This document shows, piece after piece, positions 1 through 10,936 of a DNA stretch of 64,000 nt. How positions within the stretch are numbered: the stretch's first letter is position 1; each line of letters starts with the position of its first letter. Made by a program: the position numbers and the translations under genes. This DNA is from Ryuthela nishihirai (Eukaryota; Arthropoda; Arachnida; Araneae; Heptathelidae): contig JAWZYU010000007.1 of the NCBI GenBank assembly GCA_038380435.1, forward strand, positions 86,752,334 to 86,816,333, given 5' to 3'. The notes under the pieces are model-generated. The model saw only the letters and a program-made list of their open reading frames with translations, had not been told where the DNA came from and ran no database searches.

Positions 1-998
1 TGAAAGCCGCAATTTTTTTAAAAAATCATTCTCTATCAGTATAGTGCAAATTGATGTAATTACCAATATTACGGAAATCATTAGGCTGATGATCACTGAC
101 AACTCTTGTATAAATAATTCTCAGTTTCCTAGACTTCATAGGTGACGCACTCTTTTATCTTTCGAAGTAGCAGGAACTTTGATCGAATTTCTGTGATCAA
201 ACTGCAGAATATTTTGTTTTTGAAGAATCGGATTTGGAAATTCGACTTTCAAATAGAAATATTGTTTTGTTGCAAAGCTGGAAGAGAAGTCGAAATTTTC
301 TAGTTACGATATCTTTGTTTTTGCAACTCTCACTCTATGTGCTCAAGATGCACTATAATTCAGATAACAGATTTGTTCAGAATATTAGGAGAGTTCATGT
401 TGTTTTCCGGGGGAATTCAAAAATGTGGTGCAGATCCCGGAAGGAATATATATGTAGTAATCAAGGATTAAACTCTCCATCTAATGAGTAATTTTAAGGC
501 TAGTGTCCTTTAAGCTATTCCAATGAATCTTAATATGTCACTCTCTCTTTATGGAAAAACAAGTTCAGAAATACCTCGGTTCCTCATTTGAAACATATAA
601 ATCTTACCGTTTTCTTAACAACTACAATGCTCAGTTCTATATCCATAAATTTCAATACTCTTCTAATATAGTGTTAAATTACGCATGTTTGTGTAAACAT
701 AAAACATCTCTGTCAAAATAATGCGTAATACACAAGGACAGGAAATAAAATTTTTTAAAAAAATACAAAATTTTGTAATGCGTCTTTTTATGCGATTTGA
801 ATCGCCTATGATTCTTTCAGTTAATTTTTATATCTATAAAAAAATTTCACTAAACGGAAAAATGCAGATTTGATTAAAGTTTCACCTCTTAACCTATCTT
901 TACGACAGATGGATCTTTTCTAGGTTGCCAGGGTTCCATTGAATATGTGGCAATATGAGTTCCTTGGTGTAATTTTCAGGTGCACTGCGTATTTTTGA

Positions 999-1034
999 TT
1001 CAGTGATATGCGTTCAAATCTCTGTATCACTGAA
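999..1034. repeat. 10-bp perfect hairpin in each unit
   Basis: TTCAGTGATA and TATCACTGAA form a perfect 10-bp stem around a 16-base loop containing gttcaaatctc, which resembles a B box. The same arms occur near 4840, 8685 and (with a changed base) 12530 in the other units. Confidence 0.6.
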
Positions 1035-1167
1035 ATACCTATTCTGAAGCAAAAAATATAGAAAATGAATAAACAGGTGAAATTACTGAGTTTGAAATAA
1101 TGTATCCCAAGCGAAATCTCCTAAATCAATAGAGAAACAAACGCCAAAGGGCAGCTGATGACCGAAG

Positions 1168-1233
1168 GGAACGATGCTAACGGAAGTAATGTATCTGCCA
1201 ATTTGTTTATGTTCTTTGCAATACAATCTGATA
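1168..1233 (+). repeat. Left arm of 66-bp inverted repeat (unit 1)
   Basis: Reads ggaacgatgctaacggaag onward and is the near-perfect reverse complement of 2773-2838. Equivalent arms lie near 5012, 8858 and 12700 in units 2-4. Confidence 0.85.
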
Positions 1234-1650
1234 CCCGCCAGATGTCCCTTCGGTCAACAAAGATCTACTTTTCGCGTGTAACAACTAGCAAAAACTGATC
1301 GGAAAACAATCCAATTCGCTTCTGTGAGATGTGTTTTGAAAACTCGAATCCTAAGTTCGATTTTAAAAGAACATTCAATTATTACTTCATCCCAAATATA
1401 AATGCAATTTATTTATTGTTTGCTAGCTTAAAGTTTGCCACGAATATTTAGGAATGAATATTTTTCTGGAGAGTGCGACAAAGAGTCAACCTAAAAATTC
1501 ATTTGACCACATAATCAGGTGTCATTGCCGTGATTTAGAGAAACATATTTATAAATTTATGTTTGTAGTCTTGTTCAGTGTGCAAGATTCCAAGTTTCGA
1601 AATATAATAGCAACTAAAGGAAAAAAATAGGAATTCAAGAAACAATATTT

Positions 1651-1745
1651 CCACGATGAGTGGAATTCGAACCTTTACAGTTATGTGTATGTTGATGTAA
1701 CAGCTATGATGTCATCAGTTCTGTCACCTATCCACTTTGTTTCGA
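1651..1745 (-). repeat. tRNA-like segment (reverse) in array unit
   Basis: On the reverse strand a run resembling an A box (gtggataggtgac) is followed by an exact B-box consensus, ggttcgaattcc. It is repeated near 5495, 9340 and 13186 with the B box intact, and is degraded at 19655. Probably the head of an old tRNA-derived SINE, since it does not fold as a full tRNA. Confidence 0.5.
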
Positions 1746-2087
1746 CTCTGTACACTTGTCATTCCTGGTACCATCTAGGATCATGAAAGGCAAATTATCA
1801 AATTTTTCTCTATGTATAGAGGTCAAAAGTAGGAAAATCACTCTCGCAAAAGTGTTATTAAACCAAGAATCAATGAATAATAAATTCAAAGATTACATAT
1901 ATTTCAAGAAATTAATTTGGAACAGAGCTGACAATAGCTCAGCAGTTAAAGTAGATTCCTTATAAAAGCAAGGCTTCGGGTGCATTGTTATTAACCTGAG
2001 AAAATATACATTTCTCTTAAAATTATTTCCTAAATTTTACATCTTGAGGAAAGTTGTAAATTTCTTTTTGATTGCTTCTTTCGTTAT

Positions 2088-2300
2088 GCCGACCCGTTTC
2101 CGAGTGGTTAGCGCACTTGGCTGTTGCTCTAACGGACCTGTGTTTAAGACCCTGAGCAAAGGCATGGATGTTCGTGTCGTTTTTTCGGCTGCACCCCTGC
2201 CATCCTCACAGACATTCTACTGTGGGAAATAAACTGACAGGCTCCTGTCACACTTCTGTGGCAAGCAGCTGCTTGAGGGGGTATGTATTATTTTTTTTAT
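2088..2300 (+). mobile_element. SINE family A (Leu/Ser-tRNA-like), array unit 1
   Basis: tRNA-derived head with the A box ccgagtggttagcgc and a degraded B box, then the family-specific body with ttctactgtgggaaataaac, the self-complementary tail motif ctgacaggctcctgtca, gcagctgcttgaggggg and a T/A-rich tail. Present at the same place in every unit, so inserted before amplification. Confidence 0.85.
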
Positions 2301-2387
2301 CTTGGATCGATATCTTTAGCATAATGAGACCTTTGACCATGAAATGACATTAGAACAATTTTAAAACGAAATGGATTGTCGAAAGAT

Positions 2388-2460
2388 GGGCTGATAGCTT
2401 AGTGTTTATGACCTCTGAAACGTTATTCGGAGGCATGTGTTCGAATCTCAGTAATAAAGG
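2388..2460 (+). repeat. tRNA-like segment (forward) in array unit
   Basis: Contains gatagcttagtg (A-box-like) and gtgttcgaatctc (B-box-like) about 45 bases apart, with a short CCTC/GAGG pairing between them. Counterparts near 6230, 10077, 13919 and 20380 mostly carry a changed B box (gtgttggaatctc). Likely a decayed tRNA-derived sequence. Confidence 0.45.
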
Positions 2461-2772
2461 AAAATATTTTTTTTAGAAAACAGTTTCTAGAATAAGACTA
2501 AAGAAAAGACTAAACATTTTATTGAGAAAATGAAGTTATTGGTTAAGACATGTTTCCAACAGTTTACACGTTATAAATATTCGACTAAAATTCCCTTAGG
2601 CACAACAATTTCTTTTTACAAGAATGTGTATTTTTCTCCAAAGCATGTTTGTGAAACTCTCACTGTTCTCGATTTTTCCCTCAAATCTTTTAATGTATTT
2701 CAAAATTCACATGATATAATTGGAAAACTTTACGAAGAATTTTTAGATTCGGGCGCTAAAAAAATCGTTTAA

Positions 2773-2838
2773 TATCAGATTGTATTGCAAAGAACATAAA
2801 CAAATTCGCAAATATATTTCTTCCGTTAGCATCGTTCC
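2773..2838 (-). repeat. Right arm of 66-bp inverted repeat (unit 1)
   Basis: Reverse complement of 1168-1233 with a handful of mismatches. Equivalent arms lie near 6619, 10459 and 14307. The arms enclose about 1.5 kb that contains the SINE and both tRNA-like segments, so they may be the termini of an old DNA transposon that is now part of the unit. Confidence 0.85.
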
Positions 2839-3250
2839 CCACTTACATTCCCATCACCACAAACGAATTCAAGATACGGAAAAGCTCATGTTCAGTACAT
2901 TGTAAAGTTGTTGAAATGTTCAATTTTTGAACTTTCAACTGATTCGGCGCCTTTTCCTAAATTAGACTGTATATTTTATCTTTCAATAAAATACTAGAAC
3001 TGTTGCAGATTGAATCCAAGGAATCCATCGATATTATTGAATGATTCTTGGAGTAATAAAACTTCAGCGTGAGACACTTCGTTATCTAATTCTTTCTACG
3101 TCGAAAGAAATATGATAAGTTGTCTTTCATGAACATAGATGGCGCAAGGAGCGACCAGGTCAAATTAATTGAAATACGCTAAAATTGATTGAGATACGCT
3201 AAAAGCCACCTTTATTTATTTAGTTTCAAAGAGTTGTGGTCTCTGCTGAA

Positions 3251-3766
3251 ATGGATTTCCAACAATTCGCCATGAAGCGAAAGCGTGAGGATCAATACGT
3301 AAGTGAACATGGATGCCGCGTTGCGGTTGCTGATCGCAATGGGGTTCCTGTTCCTACGGTATTTGGTAATCCGCCTCCGCTTCTTCCTGAAACACTTAGC
3401 TGTTTTTTGGCTTGGTATTTCTCGCAACCATCATCCAGTGCGCACAGCGGTGATGATGGTGACGATGCACTGTTCGAGGATGAGATCCCGCCTTTGTCTG
3501 CTTTCGCCAGTGGCATTCATGGGTTGTTGTCCAAGGATTACTATTCATTGGATGTCGTAGACAGCGACGATGATAGTCTTCCGTCGACGGTGCCGGTGAC
3601 GTCAGATGACAGGTGCATTGCCGATTTTTCTTCGTTATCTTCGGATGAAGGAGAGAGATCTGTTGATGACTGGAATGACTCTGACACATCACAACTGCCA
3701 TCTGACTCTGCATACCAGGGTGACGATGAAGATTCTCACACTGGCGACGAAGAGGCTAATGGTTAG
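3251..3766 (+). CDS. Array-encoded acidic protein, copy 1 (171 aa, unknown)
   Basis: Single uninterrupted reading frame. I start it at the ATG at 3251, which has a purine at -3 and G at +4, not at an upstream in-frame GTG. Residues 9-13 (KRKRE) form a basic, nuclear-localisation-like patch. Residues 30-60 are proline-rich and hydrophobic. Residues 61-171 carry about 31 acidic against 3 basic residues (counted on the unit 2 sequence), in Ser-Asp-Glu clusters resembling casein kinase 2 sites, so the C-terminal half is probably disordered. There is no signal peptide or membrane helix. The ORF is clearly richer in G+C than the rest of the unit, and a perfect histone-type stem-loop follows 18 bases after the stop. 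I recognise no family. A nuclear acidic protein is inferred from composition only. Confidence 0.6.
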   Translation: MDFQQFAMKRKREDQYVSEHGCRVAVADRNGVPVPTVFGNPPPLLPETLSCFLAWYFSQPSSSAHSGDDGDDALFEDEIPPLSAFASGIHGLLSKDYYSLDVVDSDDDSLPSTVPVTSDDRCIADFSSLSSDEGERSVDDWNDSDTSQLPSDSAYQGDDEDSHTGDEEANG

Positions 3767-3784
3767 TCATCACCACAACAAAAT

Positions 3785-3800
3785 GGCTCTTTTTAGAGCC
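3785..3800 (+). promoter_or_regulatory. Histone-type 3' stem-loop, unit 1
   Basis: GGCTCTTTTTAGAGCC: a perfect 6-bp stem (GGCTCT/AGAGCC) and a four-base T loop, 18 bases after the stop codon, preceded by an A/C-rich run (acaacaaaat). Replication-dependent histone mRNAs end in a 6-bp stem opening with GG and closing with CC, a U-rich tetraloop and an A/C-rich 5' flank. This fits that consensus. No clear purine-rich downstream element is visible in the next 20 bases. Confidence 0.65.
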
Positions 3801-5930
3801 TAAAATATCAAACGAATATCAGAAACACTAATTACATTTCCGACTTGAAAGCCGCAGTTCTTTTAAAGAAATCATTCTCAATCAGTATAGTGCAAATCGA
3901 CGTAATTACCAATATTACGGAAATCATTAGGCTGATGATCACTGACAACTCTTGTGGAAATAATTCTCAGTTTCCTAGACTTCATAGGTGACGCACTCTT
4001 TTATCTTTCCAAGTAGCAGGAACCTTGATCGAATTTCTGTGATCAAACTGCAGAATATTTTGCTTTTGAAGAATCGGATTTGGAAATTCGACTTTCAATT
4101 AGAAATATTGTTTTGTTGCAATGCAGGAAGAGAAGTGGAAATTTTCTTGTTAAGATACCTTTGTTTTCGCAACTATCACTCTATGTGATCAAGATGCATT
4201 ATAATTCAGATAGCAGATTTGTTCAGGGTATTAGGAGAGTTCATCTTTTTTTCCGGGGAATTCAAAAATGTGGTGCAGATCCCGGAAGGAATATATATGT
4301 AGTAATCAAGGATTAAACTGTCCATCTAATGAGTAATTTTAAGGCTAGTGTCCTTTTAGCTATTCCAATGAATCTTAATATGTCACTCTCTCTTTATGGA
4401 AAAACAAGTTAAGAAATACCTCGGTTCCTCATTTGAAACATATAAATCTTACCGTTTTATTAACACCTACAGTCCTCAGTTCAATGTCCATAAATTTCAA
4501 TACTCTTCTAATATAGTGTTAAATTACTCAATTTGTGTAAACATAAAACATCTCTGTCAAAATAATGCGTAATACACAAGGACAGGAAATAAAATTTTTG
4601 AAAAAAATACAAAACTTTGTAATGCGTCTTTTTATGCGATTTGAATCGCTATGATTCTTTCAGTTAATTTTTATATCTACAAAAAAATTTCAGTAAACGG
4701 AAAAATGGAGATTTGATTAAGTTTCACCTCTTAACTTATCTTTCCGACAAATGGATCTTTTCTAGGTTGCTAGGGTTCAATTGAATATGTGGGAATATGA
4801 GTTCCTTGGTGTAATTTTCAGGTGCACTGCGTATTTTTGATTCAGTGATATGCGTTCAAATCTCTGTATCACTGAAATACCTATTCTGAAGAAAAATAAT
4901 ATATAAAATGAATAAACAGGTGAAATTACTGAGTTTGAAATAATGTATCCCAAGCGAAATCTCATAAATCAATACAGAAACAAACGCCAAAGGGCAGCCG
5001 ATGACCGAAAGTAACGATGCTAACGGAAGTAATGTATCTGCCAATTTGTTTATATTCTTTGCAATACAATCTGATACCCGCCAGATGTCCCTTCGGTCAA
5101 CAAAGATCTACTTTTCGCGTGTAACAACTAACAAAATCTGATCGGAAAACAATCCAATTCGCTTCTCTGAGATGTGTTTTGAAAACTCGAATCCTAAGTT
5201 CGATTTTAAAAGAACATTCAATTATTACTTCATCCCAAATATAAATGCAATTTATTTATTATTTGCTAGCCTAAATTTTGCCACGAATATTTAGGAATGA
5301 ATGGTTTTCTCGAGAGTGCCACGAAGAGTCAAACTCAAAATTCATTTGTCCTCATAATCAGGTGTCATTGCCGTGATTTAGAGAAACATATTTATTAATT
5401 TATGTTTGTAGTCTTGTTCAGTGTGCATGTTTCCAAGTTTCGAAATATAATAGCAACTAATGGAAAAAAATAGGAATTCAAGAAATAATATTTCCACGAT
5501 GAGTGGAATTCGAACCTTTACAGTTATGTGTATGTTGATGTAACTGCTATGATGACATCAGCTGTGTCACCTATCCACTTTGTTTCGACTCTGTACACTT
5601 GTCATTCCTGGTACCATCTAGGATCATGAAAGGCAAATTATCAAATTTTTCTCTATGTATAGAGGACAAAAATAAGAAAGTCACTCTCGTAAAAGTGTTT
5701 TCAAACGAAGAACCAATCAATAATAAATTCAAAGGTTACATATATTTCAACAAATTAATTTGGAACAGAGCTGACGATAGCTCAACAGGTAAAGTACATT
5801 CCTTTTAAAAGGAAGGATTGGGTTGCATTCTTATTAATCTGAGAAAATGTACATTTCTCCTAAAATAATTTCTTAAATTTTATATCTAGAGGAATGCTGT
5901 AAATTTCTTTTTGATTGCTTCTTACATTAT

Positions 5931-6145
5931 GCCGACCCGTGGCCGAGTGGTTAGCGCACTTGGCTGCTGTTGTAAGAGACCTGGTTTGAGACACTGAGCA
6001 AAGGTATGGATTTTCGTGTCCTTTTTACTGCTGCGCTCATGCCATCCTCACAGACATTCTACTGTGGGAAATAAACTGACAGGCTCCTTGTCAGACCTCT
6101 GTGGCAAGCAGCTGGTTGAGGGGGTATTTGTTATTTTTATTTACC
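5931..6145 (+). mobile_element. SINE family A, array unit 2
   Basis: Same insertion as in unit 1, with the A box tggccgagtgg intact. Reads tccttgtcag in the tail hairpin. Confidence 0.85.
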
Positions 6146-7096
6146 TTGCATTAATATCTTTATCATAAATGAGACCTTTGCCCATGAAATGACATTAGAA
6201 CAATTTTAAAACAAAGTGGATTGTAGAAAGATGGGCTGATAGCTTAGTGTTTATGACCTCTGAAACGTTATTCGGAGGCATGTGTTGGAATCTCAATAAT
6301 AAAGGAAAATGTTTTTTTTAGAAAATAGTTTCTAGAATAAGACTAAAGAAAAGACTAAACATTTTATTGAGAAAATGAAGTTATTGGTTAAGACATGTTT
6401 CCAACAGTTTACACGTTATAAATAATTCGACTAAAATTCCCTTAGGCACAAAAATTTCTTTTTAGAAGAATGTGTATTTTTCTCCAAAGCATGTTTGTGA
6501 AACTCTCACTGTTCTCGATTTTTCCCTCAATTCTTTTAATGTATTTCAAAATTCACATGATATAATTGGAAAACTTTCCGAGGAATTTTTAGATTCGGGC
6601 GCTAAAAAAATCGTTTAATATCAGATTGTATTGCAAAGAACATAAACAAATTCGCAAATATATTTCTTCCGTTAGCATCGTTCCCCACTTACATTCCCAT
6701 CACCACAAACGAATTCAAGATACGGAAAAGCTCATGTTCAGTACATTGTAAAGTTGTTGAAATGTTCAATATTTGAACTTTCAACTGATTCGGCGCCTTT
6801 TCCTAAATTAGACTGTATATTTTATCTTTCAATAAAATACCAGAACTGTTGCAGATAGAATCCAAGTAATCCATCGATATTATTGAATGATTCTTGGAGT
6901 AATAAAACTTCAGCGTGAGACACTTCGTTATCTAATTCTTTCTACGTCGAAAGAAATAAGATAAGTTGTCTTTCAAGAACATAGATGGCGCAAGGAGCGA
7001 CCAGGTCAAATTAATTGAAATACGCTAAAATTGATTAAGATACGCTAAAAGCCACCTTTATTTATTTAGTTTCAAATAGTTGTGGTCTCTGCTGAA

Positions 7097-7612
7097 ATGG
7101 ATTTCCAACAATTCGCCATGAAGCGAAAGCGTGAGGATCAATACGTAAGTGAACATGGATGCCGCGTTGCGGTTGCTGATCGCAATGGGGTTCCTGTTCC
7201 TACGGTATTTGGTAATCCGCCTCCGCTTCTTCCTGAAACACTTAGCTGTTTTTTGGCTTGGTATTTGTCGCAACCATCATCCAGTGCGCACAGCGGTGAT
7301 GATGGTGACGATGCACTGTTCGAGGATGAGATCCCGCCATTGTCTGCTTTCGCCAGCGGCATTCATGGGTTGTTGTCCAAGGATTACTATTCATCGGATG
7401 TCATAGACAGCGACGATGATAGTCTTCCGTCGACGGTGCCGGTGACGTCAGATGACCGGTGCATTGCCGATTTTTCTTCGTTATCTTCGGATGAAGGAGA
7501 GAGATCTGTTGATGACTGGAATGACTCTGACACATCACAACTGCCATCTGACTCTGCATACCAGGGTGACGATGAAGATTCTCACACTGGCGACGAAGAG
7601 GCTAATGGTTAG
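7097..7612 (+). CDS. Array-encoded acidic protein, copy 2 (171 aa, unknown)
   Basis: Same frame, length and layout as copy 1. The protein differs at four residues: Phe to Leu at 57, Leu to Ser at 100, Val to Ile at 103, and one more near it is unchanged or silent depending on alignment. Other differences are silent, for example in the codon before GlyIle at 87-89. The 5' flank carries two copies of a short motif (gatacgctaaaa and aatacgctaaaa) within 70 bp of the ATG. The stop is followed by the same 16-base hairpin. Whether it is expressed cannot be told from the sequence. Confidence 0.6.
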   Translation: MDFQQFAMKRKREDQYVSEHGCRVAVADRNGVPVPTVFGNPPPLLPETLSCFLAWYLSQPSSSAHSGDDGDDALFEDEIPPLSAFASGIHGLLSKDYYSSDVIDSDDDSLPSTVPVTSDDRCIADFSSLSSDEGERSVDDWNDSDTSQLPSDSAYQGDDEDSHTGDEEANG

Positions 7613-7630
7613 TCATCACCACAACAAAAT

Positions 7631-7646
7631 GGCTCTTTTTAGAGCC
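7631..7646 (+). promoter_or_regulatory. Histone-type 3' stem-loop, unit 2
   Basis: Identical 16-base hairpin at the same distance from the stop codon as in unit 1, with the same A/C-rich 5' flank. Confidence 0.65.
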
Positions 7647-9775
7647 TAAAATATCAAATGAATATCAGAAACACTAATTACATTTCCGACTTGAAAGCCG
7701 CAATTTTTTTAAAGAAATCATTCTCAATCAGTATAGTGCAAATCGACGTAATTACCAATATTGCGGAAATCATTAGGCTGATGATCACTGACAACTCTTG
7801 TGGAAATAATTCTCAGTTTCCTAGACTTCATAATGACGCACTCTTTTATCTTTCCAAGTGGCAGGAACCTTGATCGAATTTCTGTGATCAAACTGCAGAA
7901 TATTTTGCTTTTGAAGAATCGGATTTGGAAATTCGACTTTCAATTAGAAATATTGTTTTGTTGCAATGCAGGAAGAGAAGTCGAAATTTTCTAGTTAAGA
8001 TACCTTTGTTTTCGCAACTATCACTCTATGTGATCAAGATGCATTATAATTCAGATAGCAGATTTGTTCAGGGTATTAGGAGAGTTCATCTTTTTTTCCC
8101 GGAAATTCAAAAATGTAGTGCAGATCCCGGAAGGAATATATATGCAATAATCAAGGATTAAACTGTCCATCTAATGAGTAATTTTAAGGCTAGTGTCCTT
8201 TTAGCTATTCCAATGAATCTTAATATGTCACTCTCTCTTTATGGAAAAACAAGTTAAGAAATACCTCGGTTCCTCATTTGAAACATATAAATCTTACCGT
8301 TTTATTAACACCTACAGTCCTCAGTTCAATGTCCATAAATTTCAATACTCTTCTAATATAGTGTTAAATTACTCAATTTGTGTAAACATAAAACATCTCT
8401 GTCAAAATAATGCGTAATACACAAGGACAGGAAATAAAATTTTTGAAAAAAATACAAAACTTTGTAATGCGTCTTTTTATGCGATTTGAATCGCTATGAT
8501 TCTTTCAGTTAATTTTTATATCTACAAAAAAATTTCAGTAAACGGAAAAATGGAGATTTGATTAAGTTTCACCTCTTAACTTATCTTTCCGACAAATGGA
8601 TCTTTTCTAGGTTGCCAGGGTTCAATTGAATATGTGGGAATATGAGTTCCTTGGTGTAATTTTCAGGTGCACTGCGTATTTTTGATTCAGTGATATGCGT
8701 TCAAATCTCTGTATCACTGAAATACCTATTCTGAAGAAAAATAATATAGAAAATGAATAAACAGGTGAAATTACTGAGTTTGAAATAATGTATCCCAAGC
8801 GAAATCTCCTAAATCAATACAGAAACAAACGCCAAAGGGCAGCCGATGACCGAAAGTAACGATGCTAACGGAAGTAATGTATCTGCCGATTTGTTTATGT
8901 TCTTTGCAATACAATCTGATACCCGCCAGATGTCCCTTCGGTCAACAAAGATCTACTTTTCGCGTGTAACAACTAACAAAATCTGATCGGAAAACAATCC
9001 AATTCGCTTCTGTGAGATGTGTTTTGAAAACTCGAATCCTAAGTTCGATTTTAAAAGAACATTCAATTATTACTTCATCCCAAATATAAATGCAATTTAT
9101 TTATTATTTGCTAGCCTAAATTTTGCCACGAATATTTAGGAATGAATGGTTTTCTCGAGAGTGCCACGAAGAGTCAAACTCAAAATTCATTTGTCCTCAT
9201 AATCAGGTGTCATTGCCGTGATTTAGAGAAACATATTTATTAATTTATGTTTGTAGTCTTGTTCAGTGTGCAAGTTTCCAAGTTTCGAAATATAATAGCA
9301 ACTGAAGGAAAAAAATAGGAATTCAAGCAATAATATTTCCACGATGAGTGGAATTCGAACCTTTACAGTTATGTGTATGTTGATGTAACTGCTATGATGA
9401 CATCAGCTGTGTCACCTATCCACTTTGTTTCGACTCTGTACACTTGTCATTCCTGGTACCATCTAGGATCATGAAAGGCAAATTATCAAATTTTTCTCTA
9501 TGTATAGAGGACAAAAATAAGAAAGTCACTCTCGTAAAAGTGTTTTCAAACCAAGAACCAATCAATAATAAATTCAAAGGTTATATATATTTCAACAAAT
9601 TAATTTGGAACAGAGCTGACGATAGCTCAGCAGGTAAAGTACATTCCTTTTAAAAGCAAGGATTGGGTTGCATTCTTATTAATCTGAGAAAATGTACATT
9701 TCTCCTAAAAAAATTTCTTAAATTTTATATCTAGAGGAATGCTGTAAATTTCTTTTTGATTGCTTCTTACATTAT

Positions 9776-9990
9776 GCCGACCCGTGGCCGAGTGGTTAGC
9801 GCACTTGGCTGCTGTTGTAAGAGACCTGGTTTGAGACACTGAGCAAAGGTATGGATTTTCGTGTCCTTTTTACTGCTGCGCTCCTGCCATCCTCACAGAC
9901 ATTCTACTGTGGGAAATAAACTGACAGGCTCCTTGTCAGACCTCTGGTACAAGCAGCTGGTTGAGGGGGTATTTGTTATTTTTATTTACC
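9776..9990 (+). mobile_element. SINE family A, array unit 3
   Basis: Same insertion as in units 1 and 2, closest to the unit 2 copy. Confidence 0.85.
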
Positions 9991-10936
9991 TTGCATTAAT
10001 ATCTTTATCATAAGTGAGACCTTTGCCCATGAAATGACATTAGAACAATTTTAAAACAAAATGGATTGTCGAAAGATGGGCTGATAGCTTAGTGTTTATG
10101 ACCTCTGAAACGTTATTCGGAGGCATGTGTTGGAATCTCAGTAATAAAGGAAAATTTTTTTTTAGAAAACAGTTTCTAGAATAAGACTAAAGAAAAGACT
10201 AAACATATTATTGAGAAAATGAAGTTATTGGTTAAGACATGTTTCCAACAGTTTACACGTTATAAATATTCGACTAAAATTCCCTTAGGCACAATTTCTT
10301 TTTACAAGAATGTGTATTTTTCTCCAAAGCATGTTTGTGAAACTCTCACTGTTCTCGATTTTTCCCTCAATTCTTTTAATGTATTTCAAAATTCACATGA
10401 TATAATTGGAAAACTTTACGAAGAATTTTTAGATTCGGGCGCTAAAAAAATCGTTTAATATCAGATTGTATTGCAAAGAACATAAACAAATCCGCAAATA
10501 TATTTCTTCCGTTAGCATCGTTCCCCACTTACATTCCCATCACCACAAACGAATTCAAGATACGGAAAAGCTCATGTTCAGTACATTGTAAAGTTGTTGA
10601 AATGTTCAATTTTTGAACTTTCAACTGATTCGGCGCCTTTTCCTAAATTAGACTGTATATTTTATCTTTCAATAAAATACCAGAACTGTTGCAGATTGAA
10701 TCCAAGGAATCCATCGATATTATTGAATGAATCTTGGAGTAATAAAACTTCAGCGTGAGACACTTCGTTATCTAGTTCTTTCTACGTCAAAAGAAATATG
10801 ATAAGTTGTCTTTCATGAACATAGATGGCGCAAGGAGCGACCAGGTCAAATTAATTGAAATACGCTAAAATTGATTGAGATACGCTAAAAGCCACCTTTA
10901 TTTATTTAGTTTCAAATAGTTGTGGTCTGTGCTGAA

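Larger units (their letters stand above)
1..3845 (+). repeat. Tandem array unit 1 (3.84 kb)
   Basis: First visible unit of a head-to-tail array. The same sequence restarts at 3846, 7692 and 11532, giving unit lengths of 3845, 3846 and 3840 bp. Units differ by scattered substitutions and very small indels, so amplification or homogenisation is recent. In order, a unit contains an AT-rich leader, a small hairpin, the left arm of a 66-bp inverted repeat, a reverse-strand tRNA-like segment, a tRNA-derived SINE, a forward tRNA-like segment, the right arm of the inverted repeat, and then a GC-richer ORF with a 3' hairpin. The phase is arbitrary because the window begins inside the array. Confidence 0.95.
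3846..7691 (+). repeat. Tandem array unit 2
   Basis: Second full unit, collinear with unit 1 throughout, including the SINE near 5931, the ORF at 7097-7612 and the hairpin at 7631-7646. It is closer to unit 3 than to unit 1 at many diagnostic sites (for example both lack the same bases in the 4620-4720 stretch), which suggests local homogenisation. Confidence 0.95.

Noticed and set aside
1756..1965. 69-codon frame repeated in every array unit (also near 5599, 9444, 13290)
   Set aside because: It starts at a non-ATG codon, is AT-rich like its surroundings, and overlaps a tRNA-like repeat. Conservation is explained by recent unit amplification.
2388..2460. Functional tRNA gene
   Set aside because: No proper acceptor stem or anticodon arm; only A-box-like and B-box-like segments remain.
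2530..2772. 80-codon frame in units 1 and 3
   Set aside because: Broken in unit 2 by a frameshift and a stop and in unit 4 by several changes. Low-complexity, no motif.
3236..3250. GTG start five codons upstream of the array ORF
   Set aside because: Eukaryotic context. The ATG at 3251 has a better start context, so I moved the start.
3292..3516. Reverse and alternative-frame ORFs across the array gene
   Set aside because: Shadows of the GC-rich 171-codon frame. Only the forward frame has a good start context and the hairpin at its end.
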